From Riptortus pedestris (taxonomy: Eukaryota > Arthropoda > Insecta > Hemiptera > Alydidae), in NCBI GenBank assembly GCA_019009955.1, contig CM032231.1, positions 111,716,001 to 111,780,000 on the forward strand: DNA of 64,000 bases, written 5' to 3'. This document shows positions 12,273-23,253 of the stretch, piece by piece. The position numbers and the translations under genes were made by a program. Numbering within the stretch: the first letter of the stretch is position 1; each line of letters opens with the position of its first letter. The notes under the pieces are model-generated. The model was given only the letters and a program-made list of their open reading frames with translations. It made no database searches and had not been told where the DNA came from.

Positions 12273-15200
12273 TATGGTCTGAAGAGTGTTGGGTATTGAT
12301 GACCGTGATGTTTTTTTCCCCCAAAATTGAACAAACAAACAAAGTTTTTTTTTTTTTGCATTTTAGAATGTTTCTTTTTTTTATATATATTTGTGGCATC
12401 TTTGAAAGATAAGCAATATCATTTTACACCTATGAAATTCATAGAAATAAGGAATTTGTTAACTACTTTTCCAAATGGTCCGATTTGAAAACCCTCAAAA
12501 CTAACAACAATCGTTATTATTAATAATAGCAGCTAATTTAGCAAAATATATTTCAGCATTTTATGCACCATGCATAACAAATTTTTAAAAAATAAAACGA
12601 TTTTTTTTAAAAATGTTCGTCACTAAATAAACTCATAAATCCAAGCGTTCATTAAGACCAACATCTTAAATCGTGATTAATTTGCATAGCTAGATTTCAT
12701 TAGAAAGTAACAACATAACAATAACAACGTATTATTATTTCCCATTCCATTGTATTTTTGTATATTTTTTTAGTGGCGTGGACACTTACTTTTCTAAAGA
12801 ATTCTATTGCTATTGATAGTTTTTGGACTCACCTGTACTCCTCATCATCTTATAATTTCCATACGACTTATGAATGGCATTCCAACTACTTTATACACGT
12901 CAATTAAAATAAAACAGGTTTATTTTGTTTTTGTAAATTATAAAAACAATGTCATTGTCATCGACTATACTATGGCTAACCTAGTTATGAAGAAATTTCA
13001 CTACTTTTTTGTCTGATTGCGTTATCTGTGTTTAAGGTGCTATATTTAAATGTGACAATTTAGTAAAAAATAAAGAATAGAAATCTTCTCATTAAGTACT
13101 TTCTGAATGAAACAGTTCTAAGAATACTTCGTAAACAAAAATAAATGATGGCCTAAATAAGAATGCTTTATTTTAAATATTCCGTCAGCAAGATAGGACG
13201 AGAAACAAGGGTGGTAATAATTGTTTGTTTACTTTAAGCCTGACTGCTAGCTAAGTAAAATTAACTTCCTTTTAAATTCTGTTTACTTAAATCTAATTTT
13301 CCAGTCTCTTTGTTCTTTGTTTGCTTTTTTGAAGAGGTGTTTTAAGAGGCTTTTGAAACATGAACTAATACCGCTTGTTGAGGAGTGTTTTGCCAACGGC
13401 TTAAAAAACCCTCTTGTTGTTTCAGTTATAAACCACGAGCTTTTAACCTATTTTTATTTTTATTTTCCTAATCCTTCAGACTGCTCCAGAAGTGTAACTT
13501 GGTAGCCTTAGTGGGCGTGATCCTGCTTGTAGGCGTACAAAAAGCATTAGATAATTAATTATTTTCTAACTACATGCATTTCTTGTGTAATTCATTCGCT
13601 GTCAGACATATCTTAATGTGTTGATCAATTAATAATGATGAGATCCTAACTATGCATTTCAACAAAACGCCCTGAATAATTATCAGTTTTTTTCACAATC
13701 ATAAAATATTAATTATTTGTTCTATAAAAAGTTTTTGGAAGATAAATAAGATAAATGCATACGTCAGCGGTTAAAGTAATAGATATCATGGAGGCTGTGG
13801 GCTGTAATGTGGGAATTCATGCAGATAGTTTTTCTTCCTATAATTTTAAAAAATAAAATAAATTAATATTGATTAAAGAAAAACAAAAAAAAAGTAATAT
13901 GACAAATAAGTTAGGTTTTTATAAGTTGCTGTCTTTAAGATTAAATACCTTTCTTATTTCTTAAGTGTCTAGGTTATGAAATAAGTGTTTCATTTTTGAG
14001 TATTTCAGCGGAGTAGGTATTGCTCAGAATGGTTTATTATTATTTTTTAATTTGTGGATCAGAATCTGAAAGCCATAAATAAAAATAATTTCCTTACCAA
14101 CAGAGCGTAGATTTGAATAATTATTAGAAATTTTGTATTTATATTTTACAGTTCGCTCCACTAATAATTAGTCCAGTGGTAACCTCTCTTTAACCAGAAC
14201 TATTTTATTTAATGGTTGCAATAGACATGTCAAAGTTTTAATAATTGGCTAAAATAATCAATAACAATTTAATCAAAGCAATAGTAAAAAAATATATATA
14301 TTTTACGTCTTCTACTATGAAGAATACATTATATATATTATGAGAACCTACATTAATTTCGTTTCCTAGAGTGACCACGGTTTTTATGAAAAGTATACTT
14401 ATAAAATTAATAATTTTGAAAGGAAAATTTAAATTAAAATGTTGTCGCATATATTCTATATTAGTCGCGAAGAATTCTGTAACCCAATTTGAAATCGTCT
14501 TGTCCGTGGCATCATTTATGTTTAAGAAATTAACTCACATGGCGTGTAAGTAAACACTTTCCGAATGTGGGAGGGGTCAAAAATGGAAATTATCTAAAAG
14601 CAAATAAACGAGATGGCAAGCTGTGTCTGATTGCTCGCAGCCCTCAATCACTTCTTTATTGGCTTAATGGGTCCTTGCGTGATTGATTAAGTGATTGGGG
14701 TTCAATGGGCTTTCTACAATAATCATCTCAGACTGATTTCCCAAATCAAATCTCTCATCGCGGCCATAACTGAAACATACTGATGTCCATAGTCAGACTA
14801 ACTATTGTGGCAATATATTTGTGCGATGGGGACAATGTTTGTATTATTTAGAATCATCAAGGTATAGATTTTAACACCAAATGAAATCCATTAATCGAAA
14901 AATGGCTTTCATTGCTCCCAACTCTTGTCCTATATTCTAACCCCTTTGTAATGAAATCATTTTGCTTAAAGTTAAACGATCATCGCCTTGTCATTTTCTC
15001 CTCACTTATGAGACTTCCACATTTATCGACTTCATTCAGAACTTCCAATATTCATTTTTCGGTCATTTCTAAGTGTTCTCTGTGAGGTAAATGCTCTAAC
15101 TGTTCTATGTTTTATAATACTAACTATAATATCGGGCGTGGTGAATCTAATATTCATAATATCAGCTGAAATAGAAGAGGTCATCGGCTATTTTTACATG

Positions 15201-18200
15201 TCAAGATTAAAGATAAAAAAAAATAATATATATCGAAATCATTGTTGACTAGTATGTAAAAATTCCTCAAGAGTCATATCTCTTTTAGTTCTCATTCCTA
15301 ATTATACAGCTTTTGAGGTTTTTATCATAGCCGCTTTTCAACATTGTACCAGTGACGCACGTTTTTATCGTGCCCGACTAAGCATAATCGAGAGGTTATC
15401 CTAACGATCGGCCAATGAGGAATTTGATAGTATTGTGTAATCTCTAGAGTGACAAAGAAAAACACGAGTGGCGAGAACAGAACAAAAAAACGTTTTATAA
15501 AAACAAACATCTAACAATGCCAAGAGTACAACGAATATTCATATCAAATATATTGCATGAACTTTAAAAAAAGAAGTTTTAGAAGCAGTATTTATGATCA
15601 GTAAAAAAGAATGTAAATAATGAAAATGTATCTTTCCGCAATAAGGAATAATAAACATTGGATTACGATGTCCCGCATTGTTCTATGCGAATCCAAAAAT
15701 AAATAATTTTAAGCCATCATTAATAATTGTGAGTAACTTATAATATAACTGATCTACGGGCATAATACCAAAACTAATTTAATTATTACGGCTTGAGGGC
15801 CTAATACTCATATTTAACTATTTAACATAAACCTTTTAAGTCCACCCTGTCATGAAGTAGGTAACTTGTAGAGACCCGTTCCGGTTATCCTAGATGAAAG
15901 TGTCCTATTAAAACTGTGTAACTATGTATGTTCTAAAGATTTAATTTAACTTTTTGTTATTTAACTTACGGGTAAAAATAAATCGAGATTCGTGTATACA
16001 TTCCATTGATATAAATGTATTTATCAACTTCAGATGAAATTATCTGTATCGTAACTTACATTTCAAGTATAATTCATTTTATACTTAGCCTCATTTGATA
16101 ACTATCTTCACAAGACTTTGCAGTATAAATGTCTTCGGTCTACTTGTAATTCAGAAATCTGGTTTATGTTTCTTGATGGTTAATTTATTAACAGATATCT
16201 TCTTTAATATACACTAATTAATCTTTTTTTTTTCTTTTCAATATTTCTTCAACTTTCTCATTGTCAATTCAAAATGGCTTTATTATGCTTATTTAGAATT
16301 CTCAGTAAAAATTAGTTTGTTAAACTGCGAATTAATTCGTGACATATTACTATGTTAATAGCTGAACTGGAATGGAAATCTAAACTAGTCAGCCATGAAT
16401 AAAACATGAAATTAATACATCCTCTAGTCGCAAATTGATATTTTTCATAATTCTTGGTTATAAAAAGTCAGCCAGTTCCTCGTTCCATTTTCTGTAATTA
16501 AGATAGTTAGCTAGAAGACATGAGGGTCATATCTGATAGAAAGAAGTGCAAAATTTCCTTTGCTTGTTGGCGATAGTTTTGAGGAAGTTATTACATTGCT
16601 CTGTAAACTGCTACACTACCCAACTATAGGCCCCATCTTGATTGACATCAAATAATTTGTGAAGTGAGAGATAGCGGTTGAACGATTAAAGCCGTAATGC
16701 TAAAGGAATTGATTTACAAAATAAAATGGCAATTAAAAAGGGTTTATTTTTATTGGGACAGTGATAACTGTTCGTGCGTAAGCGGCTGGACCTTTGATAA
16801 CCCCTTATCATTATTATCACTGCAAATTAATTGGCTCTCACAGTTTTAGCAGACTGCATGTCTCTTTGAAGTAATGAAAGATAAATGCGGGCCATGTGCG
16901 CATATTACATAAATGTGTGGACTGGGCTCACTCTAACAGCTTTTAATTTAATCCTCTTTGAATGAATATACGGACACAGAAATAAGTGCGACATTTTGTA
17001 AAAAGAGGTGGGAGAACATGAGACATTAGAATAAAATTGATTTGACTGTTGATGAATTCAGAATAAATACAGTTTTTGAACCCGCCATCCTGTTCACTGA
17101 CGTAACGTTTTATAGCTTACTTTTTTTTTTCTTTTTAAATTAGAAAAACACGTATACGAGTCTGTTTGGAACTTAAATACAAATTTCCTATGCCAATTCG
17201 CCTAATCGGTGAACTAGTTCCGTATTTCACTGAAATCTATAGCTTCATTGGATGAGCTTAGCATTGTTAAGAATAATAGTCCAAATAACTAAATTTTTCT
17301 ATTACAGTATATAAAGATTGATGACCATTTTTCTGTAGGATAGATGATCAATTGCTATTTCTTATAGATTTTATTCACACGGTAATTGAAATATATCTAT
17401 CTAGTACAATGTTTCTGATCTAAACGAATAACCTGATTACCTTGTTATTTTTAATATATATTGAAAAAAAAAATCATTGCTCAGTGAATGAACCTTTTAT
17501 GATAATCCAAGCCGATGCGTATGTTGTTGTAACTCATCATAATTTAGATAAAGATCTTAATCAGAACATCAAAATTTCATTCGCCCGAGCAACATTTATA
17601 CAAACAGCCCATATAAATTCCCTATGTTTCCCGTGGAAAATAAACTTCGACTCTGTTACCGTTATAAAAGATATTATCACAATGTGGAAATATTATAGGC
17701 TATAGAACGTAAATGACTTGTAAGATGACATTCTACAATTCTTTACCTTATACAATCAGGCTGAATAAAAAAAGGAAGAAAGGCATAAAAGACCGGTATA
17801 CGATTCAAATCTAAACCAGAGTGCGTTACCACATTCCGTTAAAAGTTCGTCCAATAACTCTCTTTTTACTGCTTAATGTTTAGCGAAGTGATATCGAAAA
17901 GAGTAATTGAAATTCGGGGACGGCTAAATGGGCGTTAAGGGAATATACGACTTCTGGTAGCTTCACAAATCACGGAATATTACCTAATTTCCTGTCTTTG
18001 TGTGTTTTATTTTTTATTGTTTTTCTTTTCGTATTTTCGTAACACTCGGAATATTGGAAGATCATGTATGACAGAAATTTTGTGTTTTTTTTCAGCTTTT
18101 ATGACCACTTAAAACATTATAAATCGGTTTTCTATAAATGTATTTCTACCTACTGTTAAGTGTTGCTCAGTCGGAAGGGGGTGGGGTGCAAAATTTTAAT

Positions 18201-18279
18201 TTATGATTATTAATCGACTCTTCCAACTGCGAAGCTTCACGAATCAATAAATAACAAAAAGTATTGTCGAGTTGTCGCG
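12273..18279. other. 6-kb gene-free, mobile-element-poor stretch
   Basis: No family A, family B or SINE copy was recognised in about 6 kb, which is unusual here. Balanced patches lie at 14600-14720 (tandem-like GATTGATTAAGTGATTGGGG) and 16600-16960. Frames at 13317 and 17442 encode nothing I recognise. Confidence 0.5.
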
Positions 18280-19042
18280 TATTTGTATTTATCTCAAAAA
18301 GTAAAAGTTCATTGAGAACACTATTTAGTATTTAGTCTTCAAATAAAGTGGTTCATTATATGACAGCTTGAAGTGAGGGTTTATTGATTGATGAAAATTA
18401 AAATAAGGAAATATCTCGGTTGATATTCAATAATATGTATATAACAACTTTTAAAGAACATTACGTTTGAAATAAGATTAATTCTATACAATTTTTCGAT
18501 CCGACGCATAACGACGGAGATATTTCGAATTTTCAAATCATCCCCATCTAGCCCCCCTCCCACTGTCCGATTTCAGCCGTTAACGACTTTGTCTTCATTT
18601 TTACATGAAATGTTTATGCAGGGCCCCCACTACCTTATGCGCAAAGTGTGCAATGCACATGGGCGCCATCCTTTAGGGACGCCAAAATCAAGGGCCCAAA
18701 AAAAATAATTTAATCTACAAATAAATATAACTTTTAAAGTTCAGTTCTTTCCTTTATTTCAAGCACCTACCTACCATAAAAAAAAAAAAAAGAAAAAGAT
18801 AATTCAAAATGCCTTAAGGGGCGCCAAAATCCTTTTTTGCACACAGGCGCCAGTAGCCCTTAAGGGGACTCTGCTTTTAAATATAGAGTTTCGTAACAAT
18901 CAAACAAAAATTGCAACCGCTAAATCGTTAACAGACAAAGATATATACATATATTTTTGATGGAAGGACGTTTGAGGAAATATTTCAAACATCGCGTCAT
19001 GAGTACGACCTCAATAGCTGATTTCCCTTGCAAATCTGCTAA
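18280..19042 (+). mobile_element. Family A copy, 5'-truncated, split by a hAT-like MITE
   Basis: Subfamily 2 interior is visible from about 18295 (AAAGTTCATTGAGAACACT, then TTCAAATAAAGTGGTTCATT). The common 3' half resumes through GATCCGACGCATAACGACGG. A 255-bp element at 18619-18873 interrupts it inside the ACATGAAATGTTT segment. The copy ends CAAATCTGCTAA. Confidence 0.72.
18619..18873. mobile_element. hAT-like MITE nested in a family A copy
   Basis: The insert begins CAGGGCCCCCACTACC and ends with the inverse of CAGAGTCCCCTTAAGGGC, so it has imperfect terminal inverted repeats starting CAG, as in hAT elements. Inside are two GGCGCCA-type motifs in opposite orientation and an A-run. Flanks TGTTTATG and CTTTTAAA could be a degenerate 8-bp duplication. 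The interruption of a known repeat fixes both ends. There is no coding capacity. Confidence 0.55.
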
Positions 19043-19635
19043 AAACTACTAATGCTTCTTAAAATTGTTACTGTGGAAGTGTAGCCATTTTATTCAACCT
19101 GCAATATAATTCACTTCCGCCTGCCAGAATACCATCTTAAACTTAGTTAACTATTTAGGGCTTAACTTTTTATAATTACAAAATCGTGCTCAAAATTGAA
19201 ATCCGTTAAAAGAAAAAACTGAAGCAGCCACCTTTCGGACTGACATCAATTCAATACGCGGCCATCAAAAGTCATGGCGTATTATTGGGAAGTGGCGAGA
19301 GTTGTGAGCACTTAATCAAAAGGGGGGTCATTGTTTGCGGGTATCAGAGCTATTCCATAAATCTGCGTGCAGGCTTCTCTGGCAAGGTATAAGTCAAATT
19401 GAACGCCTACCTGAGCGCACTCAGCTAACCGCATCCGCTCAGCCAGATCGTTTAAACAAGACCATTTGTATTGGAGCGTCCGTTTTTCAATTCTCCCCTT
19501 TTTGCGACCTCTCCGCCGCCCACAGTGCGCATATTGCTCCCATAATGCCAGCAACTGGGGGAAAAATTGTTGAAAACCGTGCAAAAATTTCCCTCACTTT
19601 TCCAGGCAGAATGATATTATATCAATAAAGAAGAA
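19043..19635. other. Balanced spacer between family A copies
   Basis: GC-balanced from 19240 to 19620, with frames open on both strands over the same bases (19312-19584 and 19335-19628), which points to composition rather than coding. Possible conserved non-coding sequence. Confidence 0.4.
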
Positions 19636-20004
19636 AGTCCGTCACGCAGGTGCTGAATTAACTAAGCACATTTACCACATATTTGAATTTTTCTTCAATC
19701 AAAATAATATTTGTTATTTAAGTTTCACATAAAGTGTTTCATTATATAACAGAGTATTGTTTATGCGACATGAGCAGAAGTGGGGTTTACTGAAATGATA
19801 ACCATTAAAGATGAGCCATTTGCTATCTTTCCCCGTGAGTGCATGCAAGTAGCTCTGAAGATGGAGACAAACGTTGTCGAAAGTGTTTAGCGCTGAAATA
19901 AATAAACTTGTGAAGAACCGGACGTTTTTTTCCTCTCCAGAGAAGACGTTTTTCGTCATGAGTTCAGCATCAATAGCTGTTTTCCCTCAAGGGGAATCTT
20001 CTAA
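19636..20004 (+). mobile_element. Family A copy, internally replaced
   Basis: Both termini are present (AGTCCGTCACGCAGG; TCCCTCAAGGGGAATCTTCTAA), but the usual middle is missing after about 19800. Unrelated sequence containing CTGAAGATGGAGACAAACG replaces it. The next family A copy starts two bases downstream, giving a head-to-tail pair. Confidence 0.7.
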
Positions 20005-20006
20005 AA

Positions 20007-20610
20007 AGTCCGTCACGCAGGGGCTGCGTAACTAAGCAGATTTCCCACGTGAAGTTTTACAATAGAGAAATTTCACGAGAGCCGAACAGTTACGGAAACG
20101 GCCGAACTAGCTTTCGGCGGAAGCTCACGACTAGAACAGAAATTAGCCGATCTCATCTCGTCCGTTATCCGCACACACACTTTATAATAATGAAAATATC
20201 TCGGTTAATATTCCAAATAGAGAATAGATGTATTTAACAATATTTATAGTAAATTTAATTTTCAATAAGATTTATTCTAACCAATTATTCCATCCGACGT
20301 ACAGTAACGGAGATATTTCGAATTTTCAAAAATCCTCCCATCCAAACTTCCCCTCCTACTGGTCTGATTTCAGCCGTTAACGAACTTGATCTTTATTTTT
20401 ACATAAAACGTTTAAATATCGAGTTTTTTTAACGATCAAGCAAAAATTGCGACCGCTAGAGCGTTAACAGACTAATATATGTATAATTTTGAACGGACCT
20501 CATTCTCGTCCTCTCCTGGGTAGCATCGATGGACATTTGAAGGCAATTTTTGAAAATCGCGTCATGAGTACGACCTCAAAAGCTGATTTACCCTAAGGGA
20601 AATGTGCTAA
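20007..20610 (+). mobile_element. Family A copy, full length, second of a head-to-tail pair
   Basis: This 604-bp subfamily 1 copy runs from AGTCCGTCACGCAGGGGCTG to ACCCTAAGGGAAATGTGCTAA. Its (TA)n tract is almost absent (ATATATGTATA), showing that the microsatellite is not a fixed part of the family. It directly follows the copy at 19636-20004. Confidence 0.8.
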
Positions 20611-21645
20611 AAACACGTTCAAAGAAAAAAAAAATATAAATTATCAATTATAATAAATGAGGGGGGGGGAGACTTGATAAAAATGATTGATTTTTACATT
20701 CAATACACCAGTTTAATGTTTCAATAGTTCTCGAGCGAAGTAGTTATACGAGTATAAATGAAAATTTATAAGATTGATTCTACGGAATGATATTCTAATC
20801 ATTCTATATTATTTATTGACGCATAAATGTCATATAATCAACATAAGTATTAGAACATAAGAAGACTTATTTCCATTGATTATAGTGGTAATTAGAAAAT
20901 GTGAATGGTTATCTCAAGACTTTTCGAATTAGAGATAAATTATTCGAGTCTAGCAGCTTGATAAGCAGTATTTCTAATATCGCTCACTGTTAGAAAGCTA
21001 TTACCAATTATCTATCACTTTGTATCAGTGCTATTTTATGAGTTGTCTGCTGATATTATTCTTGGAATCAAGATCATACCATATTATTTCACGCCCTTTA
21101 AACATTAATTGTAAGAAGTTTACTATCGTCAGAGAGATATATTAGCAGTTGCATTTAAAATATCAGTCACTTGTAACTATTTATGTATTTTAGTACATGC
21201 TGTACCTCATAATTGTACTCGTAAATAAGGAATCTTAGTAGCAACAATTTGCAGTGATTCCTCTTCGATTTCTGAATCGTCCAACCTTACACGCGATTCC
21301 AACAATACCAATAATTGTTAGAGCTCCCGATAACCTGATAGACGCTAATCGATATGAGTATGTGAACTAGAACGTAAACATACCATTCATTTTTGCCATA
21401 CTGACATGTTGTCAATTTGTAAAAGTATACATTTGAAGAGCAGAATTAGTCGTGTACGAAAATATAATCTTTACGTCTCAGCATATAAAAGATATGCTTA
21501 GAAAATATCTTCAGAATAAAAAGTGATTGGTTGTAATTTAATTAATATTCGTCATTGGTGAAATGTGAAATATTTTTTTTATATGTCGTCAAGTACAGCT
21601 TTCAGTTAATAAATTAATTATCTAAAAATAAACCAATACTAATTT
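20611..21645. other. AT-rich spacer
   Basis: Nothing supported beyond an (A)9 run and a G9 run just after the family A copy. Confidence 0.6.
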
Positions 21646-22172
21646 TTAGCAGATTTCCTTTAAGGGGATTGTATATATTTGTCTGTTAACGGTCTAGCGA
21701 TCACAATATTTGTTTGATCGTTACCAAACTTGATAAATAAACGTTTCATGTAAAACTGTAGATCAAGTTTGTTTATGGATGGAATCCGACCAGTGGGAGT
21801 ATAGAGGGAGTAATTTCGAAAATTCTTAATATATCCGTTACTGTGCGTGAAAAAGTGTGTAGGAGCAATCTTATTGCAAATGTAATGTTCTATAAATGTT
21901 GTTATGACGTGTTTTCACTATCTTGATTACTAACCGAGGTATTTTCATTTTTTTTAGTTTTTGGTCCTCAGTAAACTCCGGACTCCTATTCATGTCGTAT
22001 TGACAATGTCGTGTTATATTATGAAGCACATTATTTGAAGCCTAAATACGAAATTTTGTTCTCATTGGACTTTTACGATTTGAGATAAATGCAAATGCGT
22101 GGGAAATCTGTTTTGTTAGTTGTGTCTGTGTGTGTTTTATGCTGTTTTTTTAGTCCCCGCATGACAGACGTC
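21646..22172 (-). mobile_element. Family A copy, minus strand, internal deletion
   Basis: Read on the minus strand, it ends in the hairpin and CTGCTAA (TTAGCAGATTTCC at 21646) and begins near 22172 (GCATGACAGACGTC). The segment between the terminal hairpin and the (TA)n tract is deleted. The interior is subfamily 2 (ATTATTTGAAGCCTAAATAC on the plus strand). Confidence 0.68.
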
Positions 22173-22379
22173 TTTTTTTTAACTTGACATTTCGAAATGG
22201 CATTTTTTAGGGATTAAGTTATTGGAATGCTGTGTGAAATAAATGGATAAATTTGCCACATTCTGTTGGCTTAAAAAAAGAAAAAAAAAGTTTCTGGAAT
22301 TTGTCAGTTCATCTTGACCAGATGAGATAATGTTTAGGCCAGCTGTATCTGGTGATTCGAACCTCAGCCCTGGCAATTA

Positions 22380-22740
22380 ACGCCCAACGGCTCCACAAGA
22401 GGGCGGGTTCTTTTCGACTCCCGGACACTCGAAGCGGGAACCCTACTGATTTATCTGACTCCGATCCGTGATTTCACCGACACTAAATCACTTTTATGGG
22501 AGCTAATATACCTTAAAGACCTTGGGAGACGTGAAACGAGCCATTATAAGAATATAAATCTCGAGATCGAATCGTATTTATATTACTCTGTAGATATTGG
22601 AGTCAATCTGGGTTCGTTAGACGAGAGGTGCGCTCCGTCGTTGAGTTCGTTAATGCCGTATGTGCGGCTGTAGTCTGTTCGGATTGAGGTCGATGAATGG
22701 TTCCTATGAATTCCATCGTGATCTATCAAATCAAACAGAA
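22380..22740. promoter_or_regulatory. GC-balanced non-coding block, candidate conserved element
   Basis: Non-repetitive, CpG-containing sequence (GAGTTCGTTAATGCCGTATG; TCGAGATCGAATCG) without a long ORF, in a gene-poor region upstream of Msx. Candidate enhancer by composition only. Confidence 0.2.
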
Positions 22741-23099
22741 GGTTGTCCTATTGACGAATGGGCCGGCGTATATAACATGAAAATAAATTTAATAAACATT
22801 TAACTAATTTCATTTAGGGCAGCACGACTAAAATGTATATGTTAATTTCATTTAATGAATAAATGGCATTGTTTAAATAATTTATATAATAATCATAATA
22901 CTCTAAAGTACTCTTGAACTATGGGTTTATCTTAAAGTATAACTACACAGCTATAAATATCCAAGACCAAGTATGCTATACAACAGAAAAAATAAGGAAG
23001 TGTAACATTTCGTATCAAATATTGATATGTTCAGACATTAATATATTTCATAAATGACATTCAATAACTTACGCCTTATTTGAGAATTAATATTCTAAA

Positions 23100-23253
23100 A
23101 TTTTATTATTGTTTATTAACGTTCACTCTTTGGTACAATGGCACAGGTTATCATCCTTTTCTAACCAGGGTGGGACTAAGGATTTTATTTAATGAATTCC
23201 GTCACTAAATCAATTTCTACTGCTCAGGCGGGAATCGAACTCAAGGTTTGCCA
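23100..23253 (-). mobile_element. SINE fragment, minus strand
   Basis: Parts of the SINE body are recognisable: TTTATTAACGTTCACTC, CCTTTTCTAACCAGGGTGGG, TAATGAATTCCGTCACTAAA and the box B inverse GGCGGGAATCGAACTC. The tRNA-like head upstream of box B is missing. Confidence 0.6.

Noticed and set aside
13317..13505. 62-codon ORF with a Lys/Arg-rich start
   Set aside because: No recognisable domain or splice context; length is within chance for this much sequence.
19312..19628. Two overlapping antisense ORFs of 90 and 97 codons
   Set aside because: Both strands are open over the same bases, which points to composition. No domain, no splice or start context.
22330..22415. Possible tRNA gene (minus strand, GAGGTTCGAATCACC)
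   Set aside because: A box B-like motif is present, but I could not pair acceptor or anticodon stems and the box A spacing is too short.
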